Source: Epithemia pelagica (Eukaryota > Bacillariophyta > Bacillariophyceae > Surirellales > Surirellaceae). From it: 64,000 nucleotides of DNA. The position numbers and the translations under genes are program-made. Positions 1-9,126 of the stretch are shown piece after piece. The notes beneath the pieces are model-generated. The model was given only the letters and a program-made list of their open reading frames with translations, was not told the origin of the DNA and searched no databases. Numbering within the stretch: the stretch's first letter is position 1; each line of letters opens with the position of its first letter. The stretch lies in contig OX337236.1 of assembly GCA_946965045.2 (NCBI GenBank), forward strand, positions 2,542,001-2,606,000, read 5' to 3'.

Positions 1-778
1 ATCCCTTACCGTGTGTGACATGGGTTTTACTGCCGTTGGCCTCTGGCCATCAAGCTTTCCCATGGCCCGCTCGAACTTCCTAGGTCCGACCAGGGAGAGG
101 TAGAGTGCGGTACCCGGACTCTGTCCCGCCACGACTCCACGTAAACATGACTCGATAGGTCCCTAGTTGAATCTTTGACACCGACGTTCTCAGAATTCAG
201 TCCGTCCTTGTCCCGTGTGCAGATGGCTTCTCTGGCCATCGCTCACTTTCCTAGCCTAATTCCTAAAGATCATAATTTTTACGTCCTACCATTATGCATG
301 GGTATGGCAAGGGAAGTGTACATTACAGAAGATGTTTTTGGGCGTATAGGTATGATCTGGCTATCTAAATCGTTCTAATCACTACTCCTAATAATCTACC
401 TCTAGCTAGAACTAGAGTAGTAGTAGAGATGAACTCTACCTGTGGTAGCAATGATTTTTTTCATTCCCGGGTAGTAGTATTGAATATGCGTTCTCGCTAA
501 GGCGTAAATCTCTGATTTCTCTACGACTCCGCGTCTATTTCCAGGTATGAATTTTAGCTAATGGCGTAGTGAGTCATATCCTTTCAGTCACGGAATTCAT
601 ATCGCGCTGAGAGTTAATCAAGAAGTTTTGGCCGGGAATCCAACTCCTTGCGGGGGTGAGGCTAAACACAATTACACAGTCGTAGCTTCCCCCGATAGGG
701 CGTGTCAGGGAGACGTGCCAAAACGGCGCCCTGAGTCACTTTTCTTAGAAACCGGAAGTGCGAACACAAAGAAAAAAA
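1..778. other. Intergenic, no gene seen
   Basis: Only short ORFs without recognisable motifs are present. The last part should hold the promoter and 5' leader of the carboxypeptidase gene that starts at 779. I see no repeat or RNA gene here. Confidence 0.5.
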
Positions 779-2593
779 ATGAAGGCAAAGATATCTTACA
801 TTACAATCTCATTTGTCTTTACCCGCCAGGCAACATCGTTCTTGAGGACGTTCCCATTGAGACAACAAGGTGCACATTCACGTGGCTTTTCGATCGCAAC
901 AGCCGCCGAATCATCACCATATAAGAATTTCCAACGTTCTCGTTCAGGTTTTGTCAATCGCAACAAGCTTACCCGAAAAATGAGTGCCACCGCCGAGGAA
1001 ACGAAGCAGGCCACTGAAACCAAGCCATCCCTCGAAGATGTGTCCGACGCCTACAAGTCTCTGGTTTCCAAGCTCACGACCCTTGGTCTGTTGCAACGTG
1101 TGAGTGGTTTGTTGAATTACGATCAAATGGTATTCATGCCGGCCAAGGCTGCCCCCGAACGTGGAGCGCAAATGTCGGCCATGGCCGGTTTGGTGCACGA
1201 AAAGTCTACCGATCCAGAACTACTGACATTGATGGAAAAGGCCCAAAGTGACCTTTCTGCGACAGGGAATGACAAGGACTTTAAGGACGAAGCTCGACTC
1301 TTGGAATTGGAACACAAGGACTTTATCCAGAATGCGCGAGTGTCCAAAGAATTGGCCTCGGAAAAGGCGGCACTCAAGGCATCCGCCCATGCCGCCTGGG
1401 CCAAGGCACGCGAACAAAAAGATTTCAGTGTGTTTGAGCCATTGCTCAAAAAATGCTTCGATCTAGTCAAGCAAGAAGCCGAGGCCAAGCTGGGAGATAA
1501 CCCTGACAACATTTCTCACTACACACACATGTTGGATCAATACGAAATGGGCATGGCCCCTGAAAGATTGGACGACATCTTTGATCAAATCCAACAGGCG
1601 TTGGTTCCCTTGATTGCCAAAGTGTGGGGTGAGACTGCCACCCCACCTTCGACGGATCCCATCAAATCCAAGCAGCCCTTTGATGAAGAAAAGCAAAAGG
1701 AACTGAGTCGCAAGATCGTGACACAGTTGGGCTACAATGTGGATTGTGGTCGCATTGATAAGGCTGTACATCCATTCACCATGTCTGTCTCACCCAGTGA
1801 TGTGCGCATTACGAGTCGATACTTGCCCGACAACTGGTACAATGGATTGGCGGCGAGTATTCACGAATCGGGTCATGCCATGTACGAACAGAATCTTCCC
1901 TCTCAAGCCAACGGAGGTGCCAAGAATGGCCCGCTCCAAGTCGATGCGGCCCTGTCACTGGGAATGCATGAATCGCAATCTCTCTTTTGGGAACGTCACA
2001 TTAGTTTGTCTAAGCCATTCTGGGTCTGGGCAACCCCCCTCGTGAAGGAGGTCTTTCCTGATTTTGACTACACGCCGGAAGAAGTTTACAAGGCTGTCAA
2101 TGCGGTTCGGAAGAGCTTGATCCGAGTTGAAGCCGATGAATTGGCCTATCCCTTACATGTTATTTTGCGATACCGTATGGAACGTGAGGTGGTTTCAGGA
2201 AAATTGGAGGTCGCCGATATCCCTGCTCGTTGGAATGCGCAAATGAAGGAACTTCTCGGTATTGACGAAATTCCATCGGATGCCGTTGGCTGCCTTCAAG
2301 ATATTCATTGGAGTATGATGGCGATTGGATACTTCCCCACCTATTTAGTGGGATCTTCTACGGCCGCCCAACTTGCGTACTATTGTAAGAATGACATTGC
2401 CAATTTTGATGAACTCGTCGCCAAAGGAGAGTTTAGTGAAATCAAGGCCTGGTTGACGAAGAAAGTACACCGTCATGGCAAACGATACAGGTCCTTGGAT
2501 GACTTGCTCGAGTCCGAATTGGGGGAACCACTGAACCCGAAATACTTCATTGACTACCTCACGGAAAAATATACGGACATTTACCAGTGCTAG
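779..2593 (+). CDS. M32 (Taq/thermostable type) metallocarboxypeptidase, probably organelle-targeted
   Basis: Predicted 604-residue zinc carboxypeptidase that removes C-terminal residues from peptides. All family M32 motifs are visible in order: HPF, DVRITSRY, the zinc motif HESGH (about residues 362-366) followed by HESQS with the third ligand Glu near 398, IRVEADELAYPLH, and GCLQDIHWS near the C-terminus. The enzyme body is about 500 residues, the family's usual length. The first ATG of the open frame is at 779, in an A-rich context. It adds about 67 basic, Ser/Arg-rich residues (including RGFSIATA) that look like a mitochondrial presequence. A second in-frame ATG at 980 (MSATAEE) would give a leaderless 537-residue enzyme, so dual targeting is possible. 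M32 enzymes are common in bacteria and archaea and patchy in eukaryotes. Family call very secure; targeting is inferred. Confidence 0.95.
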   Translation: MKAKISYITISFVFTRQATSFLRTFPLRQQGAHSRGFSIATAAESSPYKNFQRSRSGFVNRNKLTRKMSATAEETKQATETKPSLEDVSDAYKSLVSKLTTLGLLQRVSGLLNYDQMVFMPAKAAPERGAQMSAMAGLVHEKSTDPELLTLMEKAQSDLSATGNDKDFKDEARLLELEHKDFIQNARVSKELASEKAALKASAHAAWAKAREQKDFSVFEPLLKKCFDLVKQEAEAKLGDNPDNISHYTHMLDQYEMGMAPERLDDIFDQIQQALVPLIAKVWGETATPPSTDPIKSKQPFDEEKQKELSRKIVTQLGYNVDCGRIDKAVHPFTMSVSPSDVRITSRYLPDNWYNGLAASIHESGHAMYEQNLPSQANGGAKNGPLQVDAALSLGMHESQSLFWERHISLSKPFWVWATPLVKEVFPDFDYTPEEVYKAVNAVRKSLIRVEADELAYPLHVILRYRMEREVVSGKLEVADIPARWNAQMKELLGIDEIPSDAVGCLQDIHWSMMAIGYFPTYLVGSSTAAQLAYYCKNDIANFDELVAKGEFSEIKAWLTKKVHRHGKRYRSLDDLLESELGEPLNPKYFIDYLTEKYTDIYQC

Positions 2594-3033
2594 AGTTTGA
2601 GATGCACCTTGTCCAGAACCAAATCAACCGCGATATGTGGCAACTTCTTCCGGTGGTAGACTTCTCTTTAACAGGGTTCTATCCCTTTCTTATTAAAGTA
2701 CCTTGGTACCTATTCTCTACACCATATAAACCGTAAGAGTCAAACGAAACTTTACTTGTACAGACTTGCTGGCTCTTCCGCCTCCTTGCCATTCCGTGAA
2801 TAAGCATCTTCCAAAATGCCGAGGTTGCTATGCCTAAAACTTCTTCAATAGCTTGTTGTTGCTTGTGTTGTGTCAAGTGTTAATGACGTTTTTCTCCGTC
2901 TTCTTTTCTCACGGGTGCTCCTTTCCAAAATAGCTCTTTCTCGCCCTTACTTACTCCTACACTCACAGTTTCTATCCTCAGACGACGAAGATATGAAAAT
3001 TCTTGTGAATCCATTTACTCCTTCAATGCTTTC
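2594..3033. other. Intergenic between convergent genes
   Basis: 440 bp holding the 3' ends of the carboxypeptidase gene (plus) and the low-complexity gene (minus). No motif or repeat seen. Confidence 0.4.
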
Positions 3034-4479
3034 TTATGCAAAAGAAACTAGCTTGCAGTCGTCATTGGACATGGATATCAATTTTCTCGATGATGACCTC
3101 TTGCGGAGCTTGCCAGGCGATGACGATCGCTTGCTTGGTGACTTGGACCGCCGAGAGGACATGCGTCCATCTGTGGCAATACTGGTACGACGTTGGCGAG
3201 GCGGTCGCCCCGTCCCATCATCACTTCTTTTCTTCCTTCCAGTACCTTCGCTTGTGTGAGACGCTTGAGACACTTGCAATTCGTCCTTCTTTTTCTTTTT
3301 CTTCTTGCCATCCGCAGATTCCGACGTCTCGTCACCAAAGGAAAACGCCTTGAAAGGTTCGTCAAATCCCAGATCCGCTTTCTTCTTTCTGCGGTGTTTG
3401 CTACCCTGAGGACTTGACGGGCACTCGTCGCCCGTGCTCTTGCTTACCAAGTTGTCCATGGTTGATGAATCAAGACTCTTTGATTTTTTCTTGCTGCTGC
3501 TACTACTCTTCTTTTTCTTCTTTTCTTCTCCATCTTGCGAACTTAGTGTGCTGTCTTCCCTCATCATAGGGCTACTTTTTGTTCTCGACAAACCGCCTTT
3601 TCTCACACAACTTTTCCTTGTCAGGCCACGCTCCCGTTTGCTCTCTTCCCTTGTCAGACCACGCTCCCGTTTGCTCTCTTCTCTTGTCAAACCACTTCGT
3701 TGTTTTCTCATACTGCCGTCCTCTTTCACAGGGTCCTCTTTCACAGGGTCCTCTTTTGCAGGGTCCTCTTTTGCAGGGTCTTTCATGAAGGTACTAAAGT
3801 CTGCTGAAAACGGGGGAGGATTTTGTTCTTTTGTATCGGATTTTGTTTTCTTCTTATCCATCGAAAATGATGCCGGTGTTTCCGTGATACCTAGGTTTGA
3901 ACTATCAAAATTGGTCGCAAAGTTGGTATCAAAGTTGGCTTCAAACGAAGAATTTGCCACTTTCAAGGCGGAAACGTCTTCAAGGGGAGCTGCAGCTGAG
4001 AAATCTGGAGCTTCCAAGGGTCGGAAGAGGGGCTCCTGTTGCTTTGGTCGTGATTCGAAGCTTCCTCCGCCACCAATGTTTTTCATCTTCTGTTCATGTT
4101 TGGCCCTAATGCGTGCCATGACATCTCCGGCCTTTGATTCTTCGTAGGATAATCGCTCCTGTTGAGACATGTTCGCCACTCTCTTTTTCTCTTTATCCTT
4201 CCGATCTTGTTCGGCCATGAATGACATATCATCGTCCATTCCCAACTGGTCTCTCAACTCCAGTAGCTTCTTCATCTTTTCGGCCACAGTGTTGTCATCG
4301 TCTTCCTCAAATGCATCAAAATCACCAAGTTGTTTCTGTCGTTTCTTTTCCATCTTTTCCTCTTGCTTATTCATAAAGCCTGCAAGAGCACCGGGGGCTT
4401 CGTCACGTTCGTTGCGGACTTCCTCGTCTTCCGAAGAAGAGGCGTCCGAGGAGTCATCGCTGTCATCGTCGTGCGGCAT
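3034..4479 (-). CDS. Charged low-complexity protein with short internal repeats, unknown function
   Basis: 481 residues from the first ATG of the frame at 4479; the open frame extends a little further upstream without ATG. The N-terminus is acidic (DDDSDDSSDASSSEDEE), then comes a Lys/Glu-rich, probably helical stretch (about residues 35-135). The middle carries tandem repeats (KEDPAKEDPVKEDPVKED and two copies of GLTREESKRER). The C-terminal third is Ser/Lys/Arg-rich with SR-like segments such as RRSKSPSKRSSSP. The composition resembles a disordered nuclear or scaffold protein with many phosphorylation sites, but no domain is recognised. The length of the open frame and its clean repeats on this strand argue that it is a real gene; the long opposite-strand frame at 3434-4147 is judged a shadow. 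Confidence 0.75.
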   Translation of the reverse strand: MPHDDDSDDSSDASSSEDEEVRNERDEAPGALAGFMNKQEEKMEKKRQKQLGDFDAFEEDDDNTVAEKMKKLLELRDQLGMDDDMSFMAEQDRKDKEKKRVANMSQQERLSYEESKAGDVMARIRAKHEQKMKNIGGGGSFESRPKQQEPLFRPLEAPDFSAAAPLEDVSALKVANSSFEANFDTNFATNFDSSNLGITETPASFSMDKKKTKSDTKEQNPPPFSADFSTFMKDPAKEDPAKEDPVKEDPVKEDGSMRKQRSGLTREESKRERGLTREESKRERGLTRKSCVRKGGLSRTKSSPMMREDSTLSSQDGEEKKKKKSSSSSKKKSKSLDSSTMDNLVSKSTGDECPSSPQGSKHRRKKKADLGFDEPFKAFSFGDETSESADGKKKKKKKDELQVSQASHTSEGTGRKKRSDDGTGRPPRQRRTSIATDGRMSSRRSKSPSKRSSSPGKLRKRSSSRKLISMSNDDCKLVSFA

Positions 4480-5471
4480 TGTACAAGAGAGAGAGTGAAA
4501 GTCGTTTGTTCCCAACCCGGTCTAGTGTTGGAAATCCAATCCTTTTATGGAGGATGTCGAGTTCGTTTGTCGTCGAAATGTGCTGAAAAAGTGACTGCAC
4601 GGCACGGCAACGGTACGAATAATCCCCCTACCACAATTAAGAGGCAGCACAACAACTAAGCCTCTATGTCCGCCCGCATCACAGTTGATGATTGATGACT
4701 CCATTGGGATCTACTCCTCAGTACTCCAAAACATATTATATTCTTGATTGTTTAGGAAAGTCATATCAAGCACTATGAGGAGTACCTTGTATGGGAAGCA
4801 TCTTTCCCATGAAGCTACTACTAATACTCCCAACTCCCAAAACCGAGATGTCATGCCATATTTCGGTATTAAATGTTTGTCGATCTAGTAAAAATGCTAA
4901 ACACGAGAGAGTAATAATATTACCCAGACGATTGATACCCAACCAAAAGCCGAATAAAGTACCCCCCATGTTTCAATTTGTGGACAGGACGCGATATTTC
5001 AAACGTGGCTAGCAAGGAGAGGAGTACTCATAGGTACTCCTAGTTAAAACCATCGGTGATGTACCTAGGAGTAGGTAGTAAGGCGTAGGAAACCAATGAG
5101 AAGCTGACCTTGACAAAGCATAGATGAAAAAGCAAACTCTTTTTTTCTATCGATTCTGGTATAGCGCCGTCTATTGCTATGTTAACCAAGGAGTTACAAG
5201 TTACAATCATGTGTCGACAGGGTGAGTGACTTGAACGAGCCTTTTGCCAGGACATTGAGAAATCGTTTCTTGAAAAAATGTCCCTTCAACCAATGTTTTT
5301 CAAGTGAATAATCGAATCATTGCATGATCCAAAATCCAAACCTCTATCAGGCATTCATCGTTACATGATCAATCGACTCATAGGAGGAACTCATTGGGAA
5401 TGAAGGAAATGGTTTCATCAACTGATGTCATCGGAACCGAACATGATTCCCTGTTAGCAGCGGTTGACAAC
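4480..5471. other. Intergenic, nothing recognised
   Basis: About 1 kb between the start of the low-complexity gene and the 3' end of the cyclophilin-like gene. It contains small ORFs only and several short 'gtactcc' type motifs (for example near 4713-4725 and 5028-5041). No RNA gene or mobile element is evident. Confidence 0.4.
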
Positions 5472-6509
5472 CTAGTTCTGTCCTGGTGGGTCCTTCTGCA
5501 ATTCTCGATCTACCACGTGACAAGAGGTGACGTAATCCAACAAGGGGAATTTTTCTTTCAATTCGGCATGACTCGAGTTGTGATTGTGCAACCATTGTTG
5601 CGACGGTCCCTGTTCACCGTATCCATAGTAAATCTTATCCAAGGTGGCAAAGGAATGAGTTCCTACCAATTCTCCCCATGGCACTTCCCACGGTGATCCA
5701 CCACCCAAGCCACGATCATGGTCGAGGGCCACAAACAATTGATTGGATCGTGTATTGGGTCCACCTCCCGCATATGACATGTAGCCCTTTTGAAATCTCT
5801 GGACACCAAGGTCATTGACTCGATTCGTCGGACCAGTGGGCAACCATTGCGGGTCGTCTTTGAGCAAGGTACGAAACTCGTTGGAAAGGTGGCCATTCAA
5901 ACCAAATTGACACAAGAAATTTTTAATACAACGCATCAAGGGCACGCCCTGAGGTGTTTTGGAAAAGTAATGGGACCGTACCATATCCAAGAATCGTTTC
6001 GATCCAAGGGGGGCCCAAGTTTCGTGCACTAGAATGTTCCACGGTCCTTTAGTGGTTTGGCAACAAACCAAATCAACCCAGCCACCAAGAGGTGGATCCA
6101 CAATATGTCGATGAGGTCCAGCTTTGGGATAGCGTTCTTCACTTGTCAGGTCATTCATGGATTGATAAGGACAAACTGAAGAAGATTCCATGACACCATA
6201 ACTTGAAACTGAAGTGGATTTCTTTTTTATATTTCCATTGTCATTTGGTGGTTTCTTCGAATCAATAGTTTTTCGTAGCGATTTCTCTTGACTGCTTGCA
6301 GCCTTGGTGTGTGTTTTTACACCGGTACCTTCTTGCTCGATAGCAGAAGTCAACCACAGTGCAACGGCGATCCACACCACCAAACCACTGGCAACAGTGA
6401 CAATGACACCCGTAAACAGAATTCTAGGTGACCAACCCGACGATCCGGCCATGCGTTTCGACCTTCGCTTGGCCGCATTCGTTGTTGTGTCCGTAGTGAT
6501 TGCCACCAT
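5472..6509 (-). CDS. Membrane-anchored cyclophilin-like protein
   Basis: 345 residues from the first ATG (6509, good context). The N-terminus is short and basic (AAKRRSKRMAG), followed by one hydrophobic segment (about residues 30-54, ILFTGVIVTVASGLVVWIAV), giving a type II membrane topology. A Lys/Ser-rich linker leads to a divergent cyclophilin fold. The segment GPWNILVHETWAPLGSKRF matches the first strands and helix. MRCIKNFLCQFG keeps the Arg, Phe and Gln of the peptidyl-prolyl isomerase site. GYMSYAGGGPNTRSNQLFVA corresponds to the GxLSMAxxGPNTxxSQFF block with Gln and Phe kept. Likely a secretory or Golgi-lumen prolyl isomerase or an inactive relative. It is divergent from the light-harvesting gene, 247 bp apart. 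Domain call good, activity inferred. Confidence 0.8.
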   Translation of the reverse strand: MVAITTDTTTNAAKRRSKRMAGSSGWSPRILFTGVIVTVASGLVVWIAVALWLTSAIEQEGTGVKTHTKAASSQEKSLRKTIDSKKPPNDNGNIKKKSTSVSSYGVMESSSVCPYQSMNDLTSEERYPKAGPHRHIVDPPLGGWVDLVCCQTTKGPWNILVHETWAPLGSKRFLDMVRSHYFSKTPQGVPLMRCIKNFLCQFGLNGHLSNEFRTLLKDDPQWLPTGPTNRVNDLGVQRFQKGYMSYAGGGPNTRSNQLFVALDHDRGLGGGSPWEVPWGELVGTHSFATLDKIYYGYGEQGPSQQWLHNHNSSHAELKEKFPLLDYVTSCHVVDRELQKDPPGQN

Positions 6510-6756
6510 GAGAGAAAAGAACCACACAAGTAGGAGTAATGGGGAGCACAAGAAAAGAAGAATCTTTGAAGCGGCGCAGCACTACCTACAGCCCATTGCC
6601 AATCTCCTAAAAAATGACAAATCCGGGATCCGGGACCGGAGTCACGAATCCTTTAAGTCACGCTTGAAGATGATGGTAGGTCGATCTTGTGCCGCAGTCG
6701 GATTCACGAGACGTCACCCCACGCTCAATAAAATCCACCGTACACAAGAATCCACC
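6510..6756. promoter_or_regulatory. Shared promoter region between cyclophilin-like and light-harvesting genes
   Basis: The 247 bp between two divergent start codons must hold both promoters. The sequence caataaaa lies about 30 bp upstream of the light-harvesting ATG and could be a core element, but no specific factor site can be supported. Confidence 0.35.
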
Positions 6757-7488
6757 ATGATGAAGACGGTTGCCGCTCTTGTTTGTCTCTTTGCCTCGGC
6801 TTCGGCCTTTGCTCCTTCGCAACAAGGTGTTGCTACCAACACTGCCGTGAAAGCCACTGCCGAACTTGAGGGCATGGTTGGTGTTGGACCCGAAACTGGA
6901 AACAAGATTGTGAGTGTTCCAAGATGAGAGGCATTGTTTCAGCAGAAAGGCAGTGTCTTGTAGAACATGAGTCTAATATACCGTCGTCTCTTTCTGATAT
7001 CTCTTGATTGATCTGTTGTGGCTTTTTTGTTGAAACTATTCCAGTTCGACCCTGCTGGTTTGTCTCAGTGGGCCCCTGCCGACTTCTTGCGAAAGGCTGA
7101 ACTTGCGAACGGGCGCTCGGCTATGTTGGCCGTTGTGGGATGGGAAGTGCCCAAGCTTTTCATGTTTGACAGCACCGATGTAACCGATCCTGATCCGATC
7201 AAAGCTATTTTGGACTCGGATCCTCAATGGTGGGCCCAATTCATTATTCTTTGCGGAACCATCGAAGCCGTGAAGTACCGTGGTGAATTGAACGGAAAAT
7301 CCTACACCGGCGATGGACCAGCCGTCATTGACTGGACCAACACATGGGCTACCTTGAGCGATGCCGAAAAAGAAACAATGCGAATGAAGGAATTGAAGAA
7401 TGCCCGTTTGGCAATGTTGGGCATTGCTTCCTTTGTCTCCGAATACTTCATCCCTGGATCTGTCCCTGGTCTTCCGGCTGGACACTAA
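6757..7488 (+). CDS. Fucoxanthin-chlorophyll a/c type light-harvesting protein (LHC family), two exons
   Basis: Joined exons 6757-6909 and 7045-7488 (phase 0) give 198 residues. The 135-bp intron has a GTGAGT donor and a TTCCAG acceptor. Two ATGs are adjacent; the second (6760) could also start. The leader (VAALVCLFASASAFAP) is the classic diatom bipartite plastid targeting signal: an ER signal peptide ending in ASA-FAP with the transit peptide's Phe at +1. The mature part has the three LHC helices. Helix 1 contains RKAELANGRSAML and helix 3 contains MKELKNARLAMLG (the E and N/R pairs that bind chlorophyll and form the inter-helix salt bridges). Helix 2 is around WWAQFIILCGTIEAVKYR. It acts in thylakoid light harvesting or photoprotection. 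It is shorter than main Lhcf proteins and lacks the usual N-terminal GFDPL context, so I do not assign a subfamily. Confidence 0.93.
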
Positions 7489-7969
7489 ATTTTGGTTGCG
7501 CTGCAACCGTGCTCTGCATGGGTCAAGGAGGATGAACCCACAACACTCTCTTGGTCCTTCATAACCTCTTCTGGCTTGCACAAGTCCTTGCGTACTTGGA
7601 ACTTACGCAGCTCGTCTTCTAGCTAGCTAACATGCTTAATTTTGGGTTTGTTGGCGCGGTGTGTTGTTGTTATTTTGCTGTTCCTTTGATAATGGAATAG
7701 GATTCATCAACAGAACGAATCGAAATAGCGGAGACGATCATGGTATATAGCATTTGTCCAGGCGACCAGTCCACGACTGATCCGCGGTGTGTTGCATCGT
7801 TCGTACTACAAACGGCACTCAATGGTCAACAATGCCCATCACGAGAGTAAATGGAACATCCACTTTGTCGTTTTGCGCTGTAAGGTACGGATTGACTCAT
7901 TCTCATCGGACACTTTGTCAAGCCCCTGTAAGAGCGATTTGCTCACTTGTATTGCGCCGGTGAGCAACC
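7489..7969. other. Intergenic, nothing recognised
   Basis: 481 bp that should contain the 3' end of the light-harvesting gene and the promoter of the YjbQ gene. No conserved feature seen. Confidence 0.4.
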
Positions 7970-8845
7970 ATGATAAAAATCGCAATGAAGAACCGTTCTT
8001 CCTTGTTTGGATGGAAGCAAGTTTTGGTTTCCTGGATGCAGCTCTTGGTGCTGATGTTTCATGGTGGACATGCGTTCCGTTCAATGCACAGATCACCGAG
8101 AAGGCAAGGACCTTCTCCTCCATTGCACACGCAACTGAATCAACAACAACCAAAGTTCTATGCAGTGCCAGAAATGTTCCAGAAAACACGAAAATGCCTC
8201 TCAACAATCCCCTTATGGTCCGCAACAACCGATGCATCTTCCCAACCATCATTGTCCCCCTCAGCTACAATATTGGGGCAACCGATATGCGACTATCAAC
8301 AAGTCACGATACCAACCTCGGACAAGGGCCCTCCACGGCAAGCCATTTCGGTCCAAGATTTGACGCCCATCATTCAAGAACGCTTGGAGGAATGCGGTAT
8401 GCAACAGGGAGTAGTCAACGTGATTAGCCGTCATACCACGACTGCCATTACGATTAATGAACGAGAAAGTCGATTGGCCCGCGATATGGAAGAGACTTGC
8501 TTGGCCCTTTTTCCTCCCGACGAACGATCGGAATCGGTGCAAGCACAGGAAGGGACACGATATCAACACAATGATATTGATCAACGACCGGAATCGGAAG
8601 AAGAAGCCCAACGGTGTCGTGAGAATGGATGGGATATTGACAAACCAGAAGTATTGCAGGCATGGAGAAACCAAGAGCCAATTAATGCACATTCTCATTT
8701 GATTAGTATGTTGCTGGGATCTTCCGAAAGTATACCAGTTGTGGATGGAGCGATGGTGATTGGACAATGGCAGTCTGTTCTACTCGTAGATTTGGATGGG
8801 CCTCGCGATCGAACTGTGGGAATCCAATTCATGGGATATAGGTGA
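7970..8845 (+). CDS. YjbQ/UPF0047 family protein, probably plastid-targeted
   Basis: 291 residues from the ATG at 7970 (another in-frame ATG at 7985). About residues 103-291 match the UPF0047/YjbQ fold: ISRHTTTAITINERES, a Tyr-Gln-His block (RYQHNDI), NAHSHLISMLLGSS, VDGAMVIGQWQSVLLVDLDG and PRDRTVGIQFMGYR. These are the family signature blocks, including the conserved histidines and the final DGPR. Bacterial members have been reported to possess weak thiamine-phosphate synthase activity; the physiological role is unsettled. The N-terminus has a hydrophobic signal-like stretch (VLVSWMQLLVLMFHGGHAF) followed by a basic Ser/Pro-rich region, fitting a diatom plastid or secretory leader. The domain carries an unusual insertion of about 20 residues after the Tyr-Gln-His block (DIDQRPESEEEAQRC). 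It is convergent with the methyltransferase gene. Confidence 0.9.
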   Translation: MIKIAMKNRSSLFGWKQVLVSWMQLLVLMFHGGHAFRSMHRSPRRQGPSPPLHTQLNQQQPKFYAVPEMFQKTRKCLSTIPLWSATTDASSQPSLSPSATILGQPICDYQQVTIPTSDKGPPRQAISVQDLTPIIQERLEECGMQQGVVNVISRHTTTAITINERESRLARDMEETCLALFPPDERSESVQAQEGTRYQHNDIDQRPESEEEAQRCRENGWDIDKPEVLQAWRNQEPINAHSHLISMLLGSSESIPVVDGAMVIGQWQSVLLVDLDGPRDRTVGIQFMGYR

Positions 8846-9126
8846 GAGACGACACATTGACTGAACGACGAGCTTTTTTAGGACGAGGCACCCAGGAAGA
8901 AGGAGGTTCGAACTGAACTCTTTGTAGACTAGGCTCGATCGAACATCAGTCGTCGTTTTATGGCTAGATTGTACAAAGTTCATATTCTCTTGCCTCGTTC
9001 AGGTGACAGTTGATCCCCATCTCGTGGTGGTTGAGAGTTTATATGCCTTTTCTGGAATCGAAGCGGGGACAAAGAAGTGTATTGTTACTATTGTCCTTTT
9101 TGTCGTTGTCATCAGTATTGATCTTA

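Noticed and set aside
628-924. 98-residue frame overlapping the start of the carboxypeptidase
   Set aside because: Overlaps the clear M32 frame and has no domain; start is not an ATG.
3434-4147. 237-residue plus-strand frame with hydrophobic runs
   Set aside because: Antisense to the Lys/Ser-rich protein; the Leu/Phe runs are complements of Lys/Glu codons.
7036-7581. 181-residue open frame on the minus strand
   Set aside because: It is antisense to exon 2 of the light-harvesting gene and has no motif.
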